64,000 nt of DNA. It comes from Rhizobium sp. CSW-27. GTDB lineage: Bacteria > Pseudomonadota > Alphaproteobacteria > Rhizobiales > Rhizobiaceae. Where the stretch lies: the NCBI RefSeq assembly GCF_018760785.1, contig NZ_JAHHZO010000016.1:38383-102382 (forward strand). Reading direction: 5' to 3'. Each line of letters opens with the position of its first letter. The stretch's first letter is position 1. The notes below the pieces were generated by a model. The model ran no database searches and was not told where the DNA came from. It saw only the letters and a list, made by a program, of their open reading frames with translations. This document shows positions 1-9,040 of this stretch, piece after piece. Position numbers and translations under genes: made by a program.

Positions 1-1
1 A

Positions 2-3000
2 ATTCCGCTGCTGCGGGCAAAGGTGGAGCGCGTCGAGGATCATTTCGGCTTCGACCCGGTCAGCCATTCCGGCCGCATGCTGCGCAACACGCTGGAATCC
101 TATCCGCGTGACGATCTGTTCCAGATCGATGCGGAGCTTCTGGCGCGTTATTGCGAGCAGATCATGGAGCTTGCCGAGCGGCCGCGCGTGCGGGCGCTGG
201 CCCGCATCGACCACTTCGACCGCTTCGTCTCGATCCTCGTCTACGTGCCGCGCGAAAACTACAATTCCGCCGTGCGCGAAAAGATCGGCGCCTATCTCGC
301 CGCCACGTTCCAGGGCCATGTCTCCGCCTATTACCCGGCCTTCCCCGAGGGCGGTACGGCGCGGGTGCATTTCATCATCGGCCGGCGCGACGGCAAGACG
401 CCGCGCATCGCCCAGCCGAAGCTCGAAGAGGCGATCCGCGAGATCGCAACCCCCTGGGAGGATCGCTTCGCCGGCCTTGCCGGCCCGGAAAGCCCGGCCA
501 TCGAAACCAGCTTCGCCTTCCAGGAGGCGTTTTCGCCGGAAGAGACGCTGGAGGATCTTCAGGACATTCTCGCCTGCGCCAGGGGCGAACCGATCCGCAT
601 CTCGCTCTACGAACGCCAGGACGAGGGGCGCCGCATCCTTGCGCTCAAGATCTTCCATGCCGGCGAGCATCTGGCCCTGTCGCGCCGCGTGCCGCTTCTC
701 GAAAATCTCGGCTTCCAGGTGGTGAGCGAGCGCACCTTCGATCTGGTGCTGACGGGCAGCGATGCGCGCGTCGTGCTGCACGACATGGAACTGGAACTTC
801 CGGAGGGCCGGGCGATCGATCTGGAGCGCGAGGCGCCGCTGGTGGAAGAGGCCTTCCTCGCCGCCTTTGCCGGGGCCGTCGACAATGACAGCTTCAACCG
901 GCTGGTGCTCCTGACCGGGCTTTCCGTCCGCGAGGTCACGGTGCTGCGCGCCTATGCCCGCTATCTGCGCCAGACGGGCATCGTTTATTCGCAGGCCCAT
1001 ATCGCCGACACGCTCGCCCGCTACCCGGAGATCAGCCGCCGCCTATTCGCCCTGTTCCGCGACGGCTTCGATCCGGCGCTCGGCGAACGCCAGCGCGAGC
1101 GCAAGCTGTCTGACCATCACGAGGCGATCGAGGCGGCGCTGACGGCCGTTCCGAATCTCGATGACGACCGGACGCTGCGCCGTTTCGTCAATGCCATCGA
1201 TTCCACGCTGCGCACCAACTATTTCCAGACCGGTGCCGATGGAAAACCGAAGCCGGTTCTGGCCTTCAAGCTCGATCCCAAGCTGCTCGACGGCCTGCCG
1301 CAGCCGCGCCCCTTCCGCGAGATCTTCGTCTACGGCACGGAAGTGGAAGGCGTGCACCTGCGCTTCGGCAAGGTGGCGCGCGGCGGCCTGCGCTGGTCGG
1401 ATCGCGGCGAGGATTACCGCACCGAGGTGCTTGGCCTCGTCAAGGCGCAGCAGGTCAAGAACGCCGTCATCGTGCCGGTCGGCGCCAAGGGCGGCTTCTT
1501 CCCAAAGCGCCTGCCGTCGCCTGCCCAGCGTGACGCTTTCTTCAACGCCGGCAAGGACGCCTACAAGACCTTCATCCGCACGCTTCTGTCGATCACCGAC
1601 AACATCGTTGGCGGCGAGGTCGTCGGCCCGGCCGACACGCTGCGGCTGGATGGCGACGATCCCTATTTCGTCGTGGCGGCCGACAAGGGCACCGCGACCT
1701 TCTCCGACACCGCCAACGGGCTGGCGCAGGAGGCCGGCTTCTGGCTGGATGATGCATTCGCCTCGGGCGGCTCGGCCGGCTATGACCACAAGAAGATGGG
1801 CATCACCGCCCGCGGTGCCTGGGAAGCGGTCAAGCGCCATTTCCGCGAAATGAACGTCGATATCCAGGCAACGCCGTTCAGCGTGGCGGGTGTCGGCGAC
1901 ATGTCCGGCGACGTGTTCGGCAACGGCATGCTGTTGTCGCGCCACATCCGCCTGATTGCCGCCTTCGACCATCGCGACATCTTCATCGACCCGAACCCGG
2001 ACGTGAAGAAGAGCTTTGCCGAGCGCAACCGCATGTTCAAGCTGCCGCGCTCCAGCTGGCAGGATTATGACCGCTCGGTGATGTCGGAGGGGGGCATGAT
2101 CATCGCCCGCTCGGAGAAATCCGTGAAGCTGACGCCGCAGGCGAAGGCCGCGATCGGCCTCGACAAGGACGTCGCCACCCCCTTCGAGATCATGACGGCG
2201 ATCCTGAAGAGCCCGGTCGACCTCCTGTGGTTCGGCGGCATCGGCACCTATATCAAGGCCCAGTCGGAGACCGATGCGGAGGTGGGTGACCGCGCCAATG
2301 ACCCGATCCGCGTCACCGCCTCCGAGGTGCAGGCGAAGGTGATCGGCGAGGGCGCCAATCTCGGCGTCACGCAGAAGGGCCGCATCGCCTATGCGCTGGG
2401 TGGCGGCCGCATCAATTCCGATGCGATCGACAATTCGGCGGGCGTCAACTCCTCCGACGTCGAGGTCAACATCAAGATTGCGCTGAGCCCCGCCATGCAG
2501 GATGGTCGCCTGCCGCGCGACAAGCGCGACAAGCGCGACAAGTTGCTGGCTTCCATGACCGACGAGGTGGCGGGCCTCGTGCTGCGCAACAACTACCTGC
2601 AGACCCTGGCGATTTCGCTGACGACACGGCGGGGAAGCCGCAACCGCGAGGAACTGGCCCGGCTGATGTCGGCGCTGGAGGCGCGCGGCGAGCTGAACCG
2701 CAAGGTGGAAACCCTGCCGGACGATGCGGAACTGGCCGAGCGCTATGCGGCCGGCAAGCCGCTGACACGGCCTGAGGTCGGCGTGCTGCTCTCCTATGCC
2801 AAGATCGTGCTCTTCGATGCGCTGGCGGCAAGCGACCTGCCGGACGATCCCTATTTCGGCGCGGTGCTGAGCGGCTATTTCCCTCGCCAGATGCAGAAGC
2901 CCTATGCGGCAGACATCGCCCACCACCGCCTGCACCGGGAAATCATCGCCACGGTACTGGCCAATGAGGTGATCAACCGCGGCGGCCCGGGCTTTACCCA

Positions 3001-3754
3001 GATGCTGAGCGATATCAGCGGCCGGGGCCAGGTGGATGTGGTCAAGGCTGCCTTCATCGCCCGCGATGCCTATGACTTGCCGAAACTCTGGGCCGCCGTC
3101 GATGCGCTCGACGGCCAGCTGGACGGCGAGACGCAGAACGATCTCTACGAGCAGATCGGCGAGATCTTCGTCGGCGCCACCATCTTCATCCTGCAGACCG
3201 GCATGACCGCCGGCCCGGTGGAGGCGGCGGTGGCGCGCATACGCTCCGGCATTCGCAGCCTGCGCGGTGCGATCTCGAAAACCTCGCCGCGGGCGGAAAA
3301 CCTCTCGGACGAGCTGCCGGAGGAACTGACGGAAGAGCTGAACATCCTGCCCAATCTGGTGCTGGTGCCGGAGATCATGCTGATCTCGGAGCGCAGCGGC
3401 GCGCCGCTGTCGCGGGCAACGGAGGTTTACTTCCACGCCACCGAGACCTTCCGCGTCAACCGCTTCCTGGAGGCGGGAGAACGCTTCAGCACGGCGGATC
3501 ACTACGAGAACCTCGCCATCATCCGCAGCCTGCAGCAGATCGCCGCGGCGCGCCGCGATATCGTCACGGTCGCGCTTTCCAGCCATGGCAAGGAGCGTAG
3601 GCCGCTGGAAGCCTGGCTTGCCAGCGACCGGCTGCGGCTGAACCGCATCAGCAGCGAACTGCTGGCGCTCAGCGAAGGCGGCGATACCTCGCTGGCGCGC
3701 ATGATGGTGGCGGCGAGCCTGTTCAACGACCTTGCCCAGAGCAGCCATCGGTGA
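2..3754 (+). CDS. NAD-specific glutamate dehydrogenase, large type (5' end outside window)
   Basis: This is the C-terminal ~1250 residues of the ~1600-residue bacterial NAD-dependent glutamate dehydrogenase (Bac_GDH family), which deaminates L-glutamate to 2-oxoglutarate and ammonia. The frame is open from the first bases, so the start lies outside the window. The GDH catalytic core is seen around GKVARGGLRWSDRGEDYRTE and the following VPVGAKGGFFPKR lysine-rich stretch, and the nucleotide-binding region around GVGDMSGDVFGNGML. A long helical C-terminal domain follows. An oddity is a perfect 9-bp tandem triplet (CGCGACAAG x3, 2516-2542) that encodes DKRDKRDK. The stop is only 37 bp before the next gene's chosen start, on the same strand. 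The family assignment is firm. Confidence 0.96.
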   Translation: MPLLRAKVERVEDHFGFDPVSHSGRMLRNTLESYPRDDLFQIDAELLARYCEQIMELAERPRVRALARIDHFDRFVSILVYVPRENYNSAVREKIGAYLAATFQGHVSAYYPAFPEGGTARVHFIIGRRDGKTPRIAQPKLEEAIREIATPWEDRFAGLAGPESPAIETSFAFQEAFSPEETLEDLQDILACARGEPIRISLYERQDEGRRILALKIFHAGEHLALSRRVPLLENLGFQVVSERTFDLVLTGSDARVVLHDMELELPEGRAIDLEREAPLVEEAFLAAFAGAVDNDSFNRLVLLTGLSVREVTVLRAYARYLRQTGIVYSQAHIADTLARYPEISRRLFALFRDGFDPALGERQRERKLSDHHEAIEAALTAVPNLDDDRTLRRFVNAIDSTLRTNYFQTGADGKPKPVLAFKLDPKLLDGLPQPRPFREIFVYGTEVEGVHLRFGKVARGGLRWSDRGEDYRTEVLGLVKAQQVKNAVIVPVGAKGGFFPKRLPSPAQRDAFFNAGKDAYKTFIRTLLSITDNIVGGEVVGPADTLRLDGDDPYFVVAADKGTATFSDTANGLAQEAGFWLDDAFASGGSAGYDHKKMGITARGAWEAVKRHFREMNVDIQATPFSVAGVGDMSGDVFGNGMLLSRHIRLIAAFDHRDIFIDPNPDVKKSFAERNRMFKLPRSSWQDYDRSVMSEGGMIIARSEKSVKLTPQAKAAIGLDKDVATPFEIMTAILKSPVDLLWFGGIGTYIKAQSETDAEVGDRANDPIRVTASEVQAKVIGEGANLGVTQKGRIAYALGGGRINSDAIDNSAGVNSSDVEVNIKIALSPAMQDGRLPRDKRDKRDKLLASMTDEVAGLVLRNNYLQTLAISLTTRRGSRNREELARLMSALEARGELNRKVETLPDDAELAERYAAGKPLTRPEVGVLLSYAKIVLFDALAASDLPDDPYFGAVLSGYFPRQMQKPYAADIAHHRLHREIIATVLANEVINRGGPGFTQMLSDISGRGQVDVVKAAFIARDAYDLPKLWAAVDALDGQLDGETQNDLYEQIGEIFVGATIFILQTGMTAGPVEAAVARIRSGIRSLRGAISKTSPRAENLSDELPEELTEELNILPNLVLVPEIMLISERSGAPLSRATEVYFHATETFRVNRFLEAGERFSTADHYENLAIIRSLQQIAAARRDIVTVALSSHGKERRPLEAWLASDRLRLNRISSELLALSEGGDTSLARMMVAASLFNDLAQSSHR

Positions 3755-3791
3755 TCCAATGGCTCCCCTGAGGTTCAAGGGGAGGCGCGCC

Positions 3792-5180
3792 GTGACGGTG
3801 ACGGAAATGGAGACGGCGCAGCGCGCGCCCTCTCGCGGAATCTGGGGCTGGATGCTGTTCGACTGGGCAGCCCAGCCCTTTTTCACGGTGGTCACCACCT
3901 TCGTCTTCGGACCCTATTTCGTCGCCCGGCTGACGCAGGATCCGGTCTCCGCCCAGGCCATGTGGAGCAACATGGCGACGATCTCCTCCATCGTCATCGC
4001 CATCCTGTCGCCGGTGCTCGGCGCGATTGCCGATCAGTCCGGGCCACGCAAGCCGTGGATCGCGTTTTTCGCGGTGATCAAGATCGCATCGCTGTCCATG
4101 CTCTGGTTCGCGGCACCCGGTTCGCCGCTCATCTGGCCGGTCACCTTCATGATCCTTGCCTCGATCGCGGCCGAATTTTCCGTGGTGTTCAACGATTCGA
4201 TGATGCCGCGGCTGGTGCCGGCGAGCGAGGTGGGTCGGGTCTCCAACACCGCCTGGGGCCTCGGCTATCTCGGCGGCATGCTGGTGCTGATCCTCGTGGT
4301 CGGTTTCCTCGCCGCCGACCCCGCTTCTGGCAAAACGCTGCTCGGCCTGCCGGCGCTGTTGGGGCTTGATCCGAAAACCGGCGAGGATGCCCGCATCACC
4401 GGGCCGCTCTCGGCGCTCTGGTATTTCATCTTCATCCTGCCGATGTTCTTCTTCACCCCGGATGCCAGACGCGGCGAGCCGATGGGCACGGCCGTCCGTT
4501 CCGGCCTTCGGGAGCTGCGCATCACGCTTGCCGACCTGCTCGGCCGGCGCCGGCTGATCCTGCGCTTCCTCGTCGCCCGCATGCTCTACCAGGATGGCGT
4601 CAACGGGCTGCTCATCCTCGGCGGCGCCTTTGCCGCCGGCATGTTCGGCTGGGTCACGCTGGAGATCGGCCTGTTCGGCATCCTGCTCAATGTCGTTGCC
4701 ATCGTCAGCTGCCTGATCGCCGGGCGTCTCGACCGGTTGTTCGGCTCAAAGGTTGTGGTGATTGCAAGCCTCATCCTGCTTGTCTCCGCAACCCTCGGCA
4801 TCATCTCGACGGGGCCGGGCTATGTCTTCTTCGGGCTTTTGCCGCTGTCGCCGGCCGATGGCGGCGGCCTGTTCGGAACGGCGGCGGAAAAGGCCTATCT
4901 CGATTTCGGCCTTCTGATCGGCATGGCCTTCGGGCCGGTGCAGGCCTCTTCCCGCTCCTTCCTCGCCCGCAGCGTCCATCCGGACGAGGCCGGCCGCTAT
5001 TTCGGCATCTATGCGCTGTCCGGCCGCGCCACCAGCTTCATGGCGACGCTCTCCTTCTCCCTCGTCACCTATGCCAGCGGCTCATCCCGGCTCGGCATGG
5101 CCACGCTGATCGTCTTTCTGACGGCGGGCTTCCTGCTGCTGCTGAGAACGCCCTATCCGGCTCGGGATGTGGCGCGCTGA
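3792..5180 (+). CDS. MFS transporter, UMF1/Atg22-like family
   Basis: A polytopic inner-membrane protein of about 462 residues with roughly 12 hydrophobic segments. The N-terminal pattern SRGIWGWMLFDWAAQPFFTVVTTFVFGPYF is typical of the UMF1 (Atg22-like) branch of the major facilitator superfamily. A soluble loop of about 35 residues sits after the sixth segment. The substrate is unknown; distant eukaryotic relatives export amino acids from vacuoles. I chose the GTG at 3792 because AAGGGGAGG lies 6 bases upstream; an ATG at 3759 in the same frame has no such site. It follows the glutamate dehydrogenase closely and may be co-transcribed with it. It converges on purH, with a palindromic-element region between. 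Confidence 0.85.
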   Translation: MTVTEMETAQRAPSRGIWGWMLFDWAAQPFFTVVTTFVFGPYFVARLTQDPVSAQAMWSNMATISSIVIAILSPVLGAIADQSGPRKPWIAFFAVIKIASLSMLWFAAPGSPLIWPVTFMILASIAAEFSVVFNDSMMPRLVPASEVGRVSNTAWGLGYLGGMLVLILVVGFLAADPASGKTLLGLPALLGLDPKTGEDARITGPLSALWYFIFILPMFFFTPDARRGEPMGTAVRSGLRELRITLADLLGRRRLILRFLVARMLYQDGVNGLLILGGAFAAGMFGWVTLEIGLFGILLNVVAIVSCLIAGRLDRLFGSKVVVIASLILLVSATLGIISTGPGYVFFGLLPLSPADGGGLFGTAAEKAYLDFGLLIGMAFGPVQASSRSFLARSVHPDEAGRYFGIYALSGRATSFMATLSFSLVTYASGSSRLGMATLIVFLTAGFLLLLRTPYPARDVAR

Positions 5181-5225
5181 CTATTCTGGTGTGTTCGCAG
5201 GGCGGGGCGCGGGCGGGATGGAAAA

Positions 5226-5470
5226 CCCCCTCTGGTTGCCGCCATCTCCCCCACAAGGGAGGAGACAAGGTGTGGCACCGTTTTGCCCAGATGGAGGCAC
5301 GAAGAAGTTCGGCAGGTTAAGCCCCTTGTGGGGAGGGGCTTAACCTGCCGCGCCGTTCGCGGCTTATTCTCTGCCTTCCTTGGAGTGAAGACCTTTGAGG
5401 TCTGCAGGGGGACGGTGCTACAGGCCATCTCCCCCCTTGTGGGGGAGATGGCCGGCAGGCCAGAGAGGGC
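5226..5470. repeat. RIME-like palindromic intergenic mosaic
   Basis: The 341-bp gap between the MFS gene and purH is filled with palindromic modules shared with other gaps in this window. They are a CCCCCTCTGG... CATCTCCCCCACAAGGGAGG module from 5226, an inverted repeat AGGTTAAGCCCC / GGGGCTTAACCT (about 5314-5346), and a near-perfect hairpin GGCCATCTCCCCC / GGGGGAGATGGCC (about 5423-5453). The pattern fits the Rhizobium-specific intergenic mosaic elements (RIME). No gene is seen here. Confidence 0.75.
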
Positions 5471-5486
5471 CTTTTCTTCTGGATCA

Positions 5487-5514
5487 ATGGCCCCATGCCT
5501 GATGATGGGGCCAT
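5487..5514. terminator. Hairpin just downstream of purH
   Basis: ATGGCCCCAT (5487-5496) and ATGGGGCCAT (5505-5514) form a perfect 10-bp stem with an 8-base loop, starting 8 bp after the purH stop on the minus strand. There is no clear U-run, so the terminator role is an inference from position. Confidence 0.5.
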
Positions 5515-5521
5515 GCTCGCC

Positions 5522-7138
5522 TCAATGGCGGAAATGCCGCATGCCGGTGAAGACCATGGCGACGCCATGTGCGTCGGCGGCGGCGATAACCTCCTCGTCG
5601 CGCATCGAGCCGCCCGGCTGGATCACGGCGGTGGCGCCGGCGGCGATCATCGAGAGAAGTCCGTCGGCAAAGGGCAGGAAGGCTTCGGAGGCAACGGCCG
5701 AGCCCTTGGTCATCGGTTCGGCCCAGCCCATGGCCCTTGCTGCTTCCTCGGCCTTCAGGCCGGCGATGCGGGCGGAATCGACGCGGCTCATCTGGCCGGC
5801 GCCGATGGCGGCCGTCTGGCCGTCCTTGGCATAGACCACCGCATTCGACTTGACGTGTTTCGCCACCTTGTAGGCGAACTTCATGTCGATCAGTTCCTGC
5901 TCGGTCGGGGCGCGCTTCGTCACCACGCGGAGATCGAGATCCTCCACCATCGCATTGTCGCGGGTCTGCACCAGAAGGCCGCCGGAGACGGTCTTGGCGG
6001 TGAAGCCGCGCGAGCGCGGGTCGGGCAGGCCGCCGGTCACCAGCAGGCGAAGGTTCTTCTTGGCGGCAATGATCGCCTGCGCCTCGTCGGTGACGTCAGG
6101 CGCGATGATGACCTCGGTGAAGACCTTGACGATTTCCGTCGCGGTTTCCGCGTCGAGCAGCGTGTTCAGCGCCACGATGCCGCCGAAGGCCGAAACGCTG
6201 TCGCAGGCGAGCGCCCGCTTGTAGGCATCCGTCAGGCTGGAGCCGATCGCCACGCCGCAGGGGTTGGCATGCTTGATGATGGCGCAGGCCGGCGCATTTT
6301 CCGGGAAGAATTCGCTCACCAGTTCGAAGGCGGCATCGGTGTCGTTGATGTTGTTGTAGGAGAGCTGCTTGCCCTGCAGCAGCCTGGCGGTGGCAACGCC
6401 CGGACGCTTCTCGCCCGTCAGGTAGAAGCCGGCCGCCTGGTGCGGGTTCTCGCCATAGCGCATTTCCTGCGACAGCGCGCCGCCGAGCGTACGGTAGCGC
6501 GGGATCTCGATGTCGAGCGCCTCGGTGAACCAGTTGGAAATCATCGTGTCATAGGCGGCGGTGCGGGCATAGGCGCGGGCAGCGAGCTTCTGGCGGAAGG
6601 CGTAAGCCGTCTGGCCGTCATTGCTGGCCAGCGTCTGGATCAGCTGCGGATAATCCTGCGGATCGACGACCACGGTCACATAGGCGTGGTTCTTGGCGGC
6701 GGCGCGGATCATCGCCGGGCCGCCGATGTCGATGTTTTCGACGGTCGTCGGATAGTCGCCGCCGGCAGCGCGCACCTCCTCGAAGGGATAGAGGTTGATG
6801 ACGGCAAGATCGATGGCGCCGATCTTGTGCTCTTCCATCGCCTTCACGTGGTCGGCATCGTCGCGGATGGCCAGCAGGCCGCCATGCACGCCGGGATGCA
6901 GCGTCTTGACGCGGCCATCCATGATTTCCGGAAAGCCGGTGACGTCGGAGACGTCGGTGACGGCAAGGCCCGCATCGCGGATGGCCTTGAAGGTGCCGCC
7001 GGTGGAGAGCAGACGCACGCCGTGCTCGCTGAGCGCCGTCGCCAGTTCCACGATGCCCGTCTTGTCGGAAACCGAGAGGAGGGCGGTGCGGATCTTCACC
7101 TGGTCGGGGGCGGGGATCATTTTCGAGACGACGGCCAT
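5522..7138 (-). CDS. purH: Bifunctional AICAR formyltransferase / IMP cyclohydrolase
   Basis: PurH catalyses the last two steps of de novo purine synthesis: formylation of AICAR by 10-formyl-THF, then cyclisation to IMP. The N-terminal MGS-like cyclohydrolase domain (about 1-150) is visible in KIRTALLSVSDKTGIVELA, LLSTGGTFKAIRDAG and DGRVKTLHPGVHGGLLA. The transformylase domain follows with RYGENPHQAAGFY, IKHANPCGVAIG and SDAFGG-like blocks, ending in the usual MVFTGMRHFRH. The chosen start gives 538 residues, the normal family length, with GGAG 8 bases upstream. A longer in-frame start exists but adds a basic, unconserved leader. It is followed downstream by a hairpin and RIME-like repeats. 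Confidence 0.97.
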   Translation of the reverse strand: MAVVSKMIPAPDQVKIRTALLSVSDKTGIVELATALSEHGVRLLSTGGTFKAIRDAGLAVTDVSDVTGFPEIMDGRVKTLHPGVHGGLLAIRDDADHVKAMEEHKIGAIDLAVINLYPFEEVRAAGGDYPTTVENIDIGGPAMIRAAAKNHAYVTVVVDPQDYPQLIQTLASNDGQTAYAFRQKLAARAYARTAAYDTMISNWFTEALDIEIPRYRTLGGALSQEMRYGENPHQAAGFYLTGEKRPGVATARLLQGKQLSYNNINDTDAAFELVSEFFPENAPACAIIKHANPCGVAIGSSLTDAYKRALACDSVSAFGGIVALNTLLDAETATEIVKVFTEVIIAPDVTDEAQAIIAAKKNLRLLVTGGLPDPRSRGFTAKTVSGGLLVQTRDNAMVEDLDLRVVTKRAPTEQELIDMKFAYKVAKHVKSNAVVYAKDGQTAAIGAGQMSRVDSARIAGLKAEEAARAMGWAEPMTKGSAVASEAFLPFADGLLSMIAAGATAVIQPGGSMRDEEVIAAADAHGVAMVFTGMRHFRH

Positions 7139-7252
7139 CGGGATACTCCGTGCTGGTGCGCGCGCCCTTCGGACAATGATCGGGCGCCTGGATGGCTCGC
7201 GCGTTAGCACAGCTTGGCGCCGGAGGAAACGGCTGCCGGTGCCGGAGAGCGC

Positions 7253-8941
7253 TCAAAGCTGCTGCTTCAGCATCCAGCGCAGGTCCACGGTCTCCGGCAG
7301 CGAGAAGGCGATCACCAGCTGGCGGCTTGCCCTGATGCCGGAGACATCGGCAAAGAACACGTCTTCCTCGATCTCCACCCGCTGGCCGGGCGCCGAAAAC
7401 AGCCAGGTGTCGCCGCCGGGCGTTGCCATGGCGATCAGATCGTCGTGGATGCGCTTCAGGCCCACATTGGGATGAATATGGAAGCGGGCGGTGCCCGTCA
7501 CTCTTCGGCCGTGCTTCGCCTTACCGCTTTCGTCCGGCACGAAGAAATGGTCGTGCCCCTTGATCTTGTCGCCCTTGGCCGCAAGCCCGATCTCGCGCTG
7601 GTGGACATAGCCGAAGGCCTCCACATAGCCGTCATGGCTCGCCTTCAGCCAGTCATTGCCATAGGCATCCTCCCAGCGGGTGGCGGTCACCGCGCCGATG
7701 CCGGAGGCCATCAGCGGACCGAGGAAGGTCGATTGCAGGATTCGCTGCGAGGAGGTTTCGCCGAGCGTCACCGTCGAATGGGTGGCGGTGGCGCGCGACA
7801 GAAGCCTGAGTTTCGCATCCGCGAATTTCGGCGCCCCCGCATTGACGATGAAGCGGCTGCGGCCGGCCGACATTTCGAAGGACAGGCAGCCGGCATGCGC
7901 GCCGGCCGACAGGTCCGCCGATTGCGGCGTGCCGGTATCGACGAGAATGGTCGTCTCGCCGGCGGTCAGCCGGTGGTACTGGCTGTGCGGCAGCGCCTTG
8001 AACGGCTTGCCCGCCGTCTCGTCATAGCGCAGCACCGACATGAGTTCCGTGGCGGGCGTGGCGGTTGCACCGTTGAACAGGGCGAGATCGCCGTCCTGGT
8101 GACGGAAGAAGCGCAGCGCCGGATAGATGCGGTCGATCGCCGGGATCAGCTTGGCCGGTACGTCGTGGCCGAGGTTGATATAGGTCTGGCGCAGCGGCAG
8201 AAGATCGAGCAGCAGCTCCAGCATGGTGCGCGGATTGCGCGACACGTGGCCGCCATCGGCAAGAATCTGCCGCTCCAGTTCCTGATCGAGCTTCACGCCC
8301 TCGCGGCGGATCAGCTTGTCGCCGGAGGGCATGGCGAGCGAGGCCATGGCCAGCGCGATGCGGATGCGCAGCCGCGTTTCCCCCTCCGGCAGGGTCGAGA
8401 TCACCTTGTGCAGATAGAACCGCTGCACGGCAAGGCTCTTCATGAAGCGGCGATAGAAGCTGCCCTCGGCGCCCTGCAGCAGGACCGGCGAATGGGAAAG
8501 CCAGGCGATCATCCGCTCGGCCGTCACATGCGGCTGCCAGGCGGTGCCGGAGAGCCGCTTCTGATGCAGGTTCATCCAGGAGGTGGCGATGGCGCGGGCA
8601 CGGGCGCGGGCTTCGGCATTGCGCAGCGCCCGCATGTGGCGCAGCCAGGCGAAGGAATGCAGCCGTTCGGCAAAGGCGCGCGAGGGGGCGGCCACCAGGA
8701 ACGGCGATTCGCCCTCGGTTTCCAGCAGCTTTCCGGCCAGCGGAAAGCGCCCGGAAAGAATTTCCTCGGCAATGAAGGGGTCGATGGCGCGCAGGTCCGT
8801 CGGCGCCACGATCAGCCGCTCCGGCACGTCGAGGCCCAGGCGACAGCGCTGCATGGCAAGCGTCGTGATCCGGCGGCCCAGGCGACGGCGCGCCTCGGTC
8901 ATCCCCAACGCAAGATGTCTGCGGCGCTCGGCGAACAACAT
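7253..8941 (-). CDS. Heparinase II/III family protein
   Basis: A protein of about 562 residues that resembles the bacterial heparinase II/III-like family (alpha-helical N-terminal toroid plus beta-sandwich lyase-like C-terminal domain), usually encoded between rsmB and purH in rhizobia. Visible blocks are DGGHVSRNPRTMLELLLDLLPLR in the helical part, and GDLALFNGA, FKALPHSQYHRLTAGETTILVDTG and FIVNAGAPK in the beta part. No secretion signal is evident, and the substrate is unknown; a role on an acidic polysaccharide would be an inference from the family. The start at 8941 is uncertain because no strong ribosome site precedes it. A hairpin at 8974-8996 separates it from rsmB. Confidence 0.82.
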   Translation of the reverse strand: MLFAERRRHLALGMTEARRRLGRRITTLAMQRCRLGLDVPERLIVAPTDLRAIDPFIAEEILSGRFPLAGKLLETEGESPFLVAAPSRAFAERLHSFAWLRHMRALRNAEARARARAIATSWMNLHQKRLSGTAWQPHVTAERMIAWLSHSPVLLQGAEGSFYRRFMKSLAVQRFYLHKVISTLPEGETRLRIRIALAMASLAMPSGDKLIRREGVKLDQELERQILADGGHVSRNPRTMLELLLDLLPLRQTYINLGHDVPAKLIPAIDRIYPALRFFRHQDGDLALFNGATATPATELMSVLRYDETAGKPFKALPHSQYHRLTAGETTILVDTGTPQSADLSAGAHAGCLSFEMSAGRSRFIVNAGAPKFADAKLRLLSRATATHSTVTLGETSSQRILQSTFLGPLMASGIGAVTATRWEDAYGNDWLKASHDGYVEAFGYVHQREIGLAAKGDKIKGHDHFFVPDESGKAKHGRRVTGTARFHIHPNVGLKRIHDDLIAMATPGGDTWLFSAPGQRVEIEEDVFFADVSGIRASRQLVIAFSLPETVDLRWMLKQQL

Positions 8942-8973
8942 GACCAATACCGGAAATCCCTGATGGACCCCTC

Positions 8974-8996
8974 CCGTGCCCGGGCAGCGGGCACGG
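8974..8996. other. Intercistronic hairpin between rsmB and the heparinase gene
   Basis: CCGTGCCCG and CGGGCACGG form a perfect 9-bp stem around the loop GGCAG. It lies in the 99-bp gap between two genes on the minus strand. It could be a weak or attenuating terminator; there is no U-run. Confidence 0.45.
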
Positions 8997-9040
8997 TCCA
9001 TTCCTGTGGCCGACTGTGGTCGCTTATGGTGAAGAAAGTC

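Noticed and set aside
1043..3898. Very long open frame antisense to the NAD-glutamate dehydrogenase gene
   Set aside because: High GC at third positions of the real gene leaves the opposite strand without stops. The product is His/Arg/Gln-rich low-complexity with no family motif.
5181..5521. CRISPR-like array from repeated CTCCCCC modules
   Set aside because: Repeats are palindromic, unequal in length and spacing, without unique spacers or cas genes. They fit RIME-type elements.
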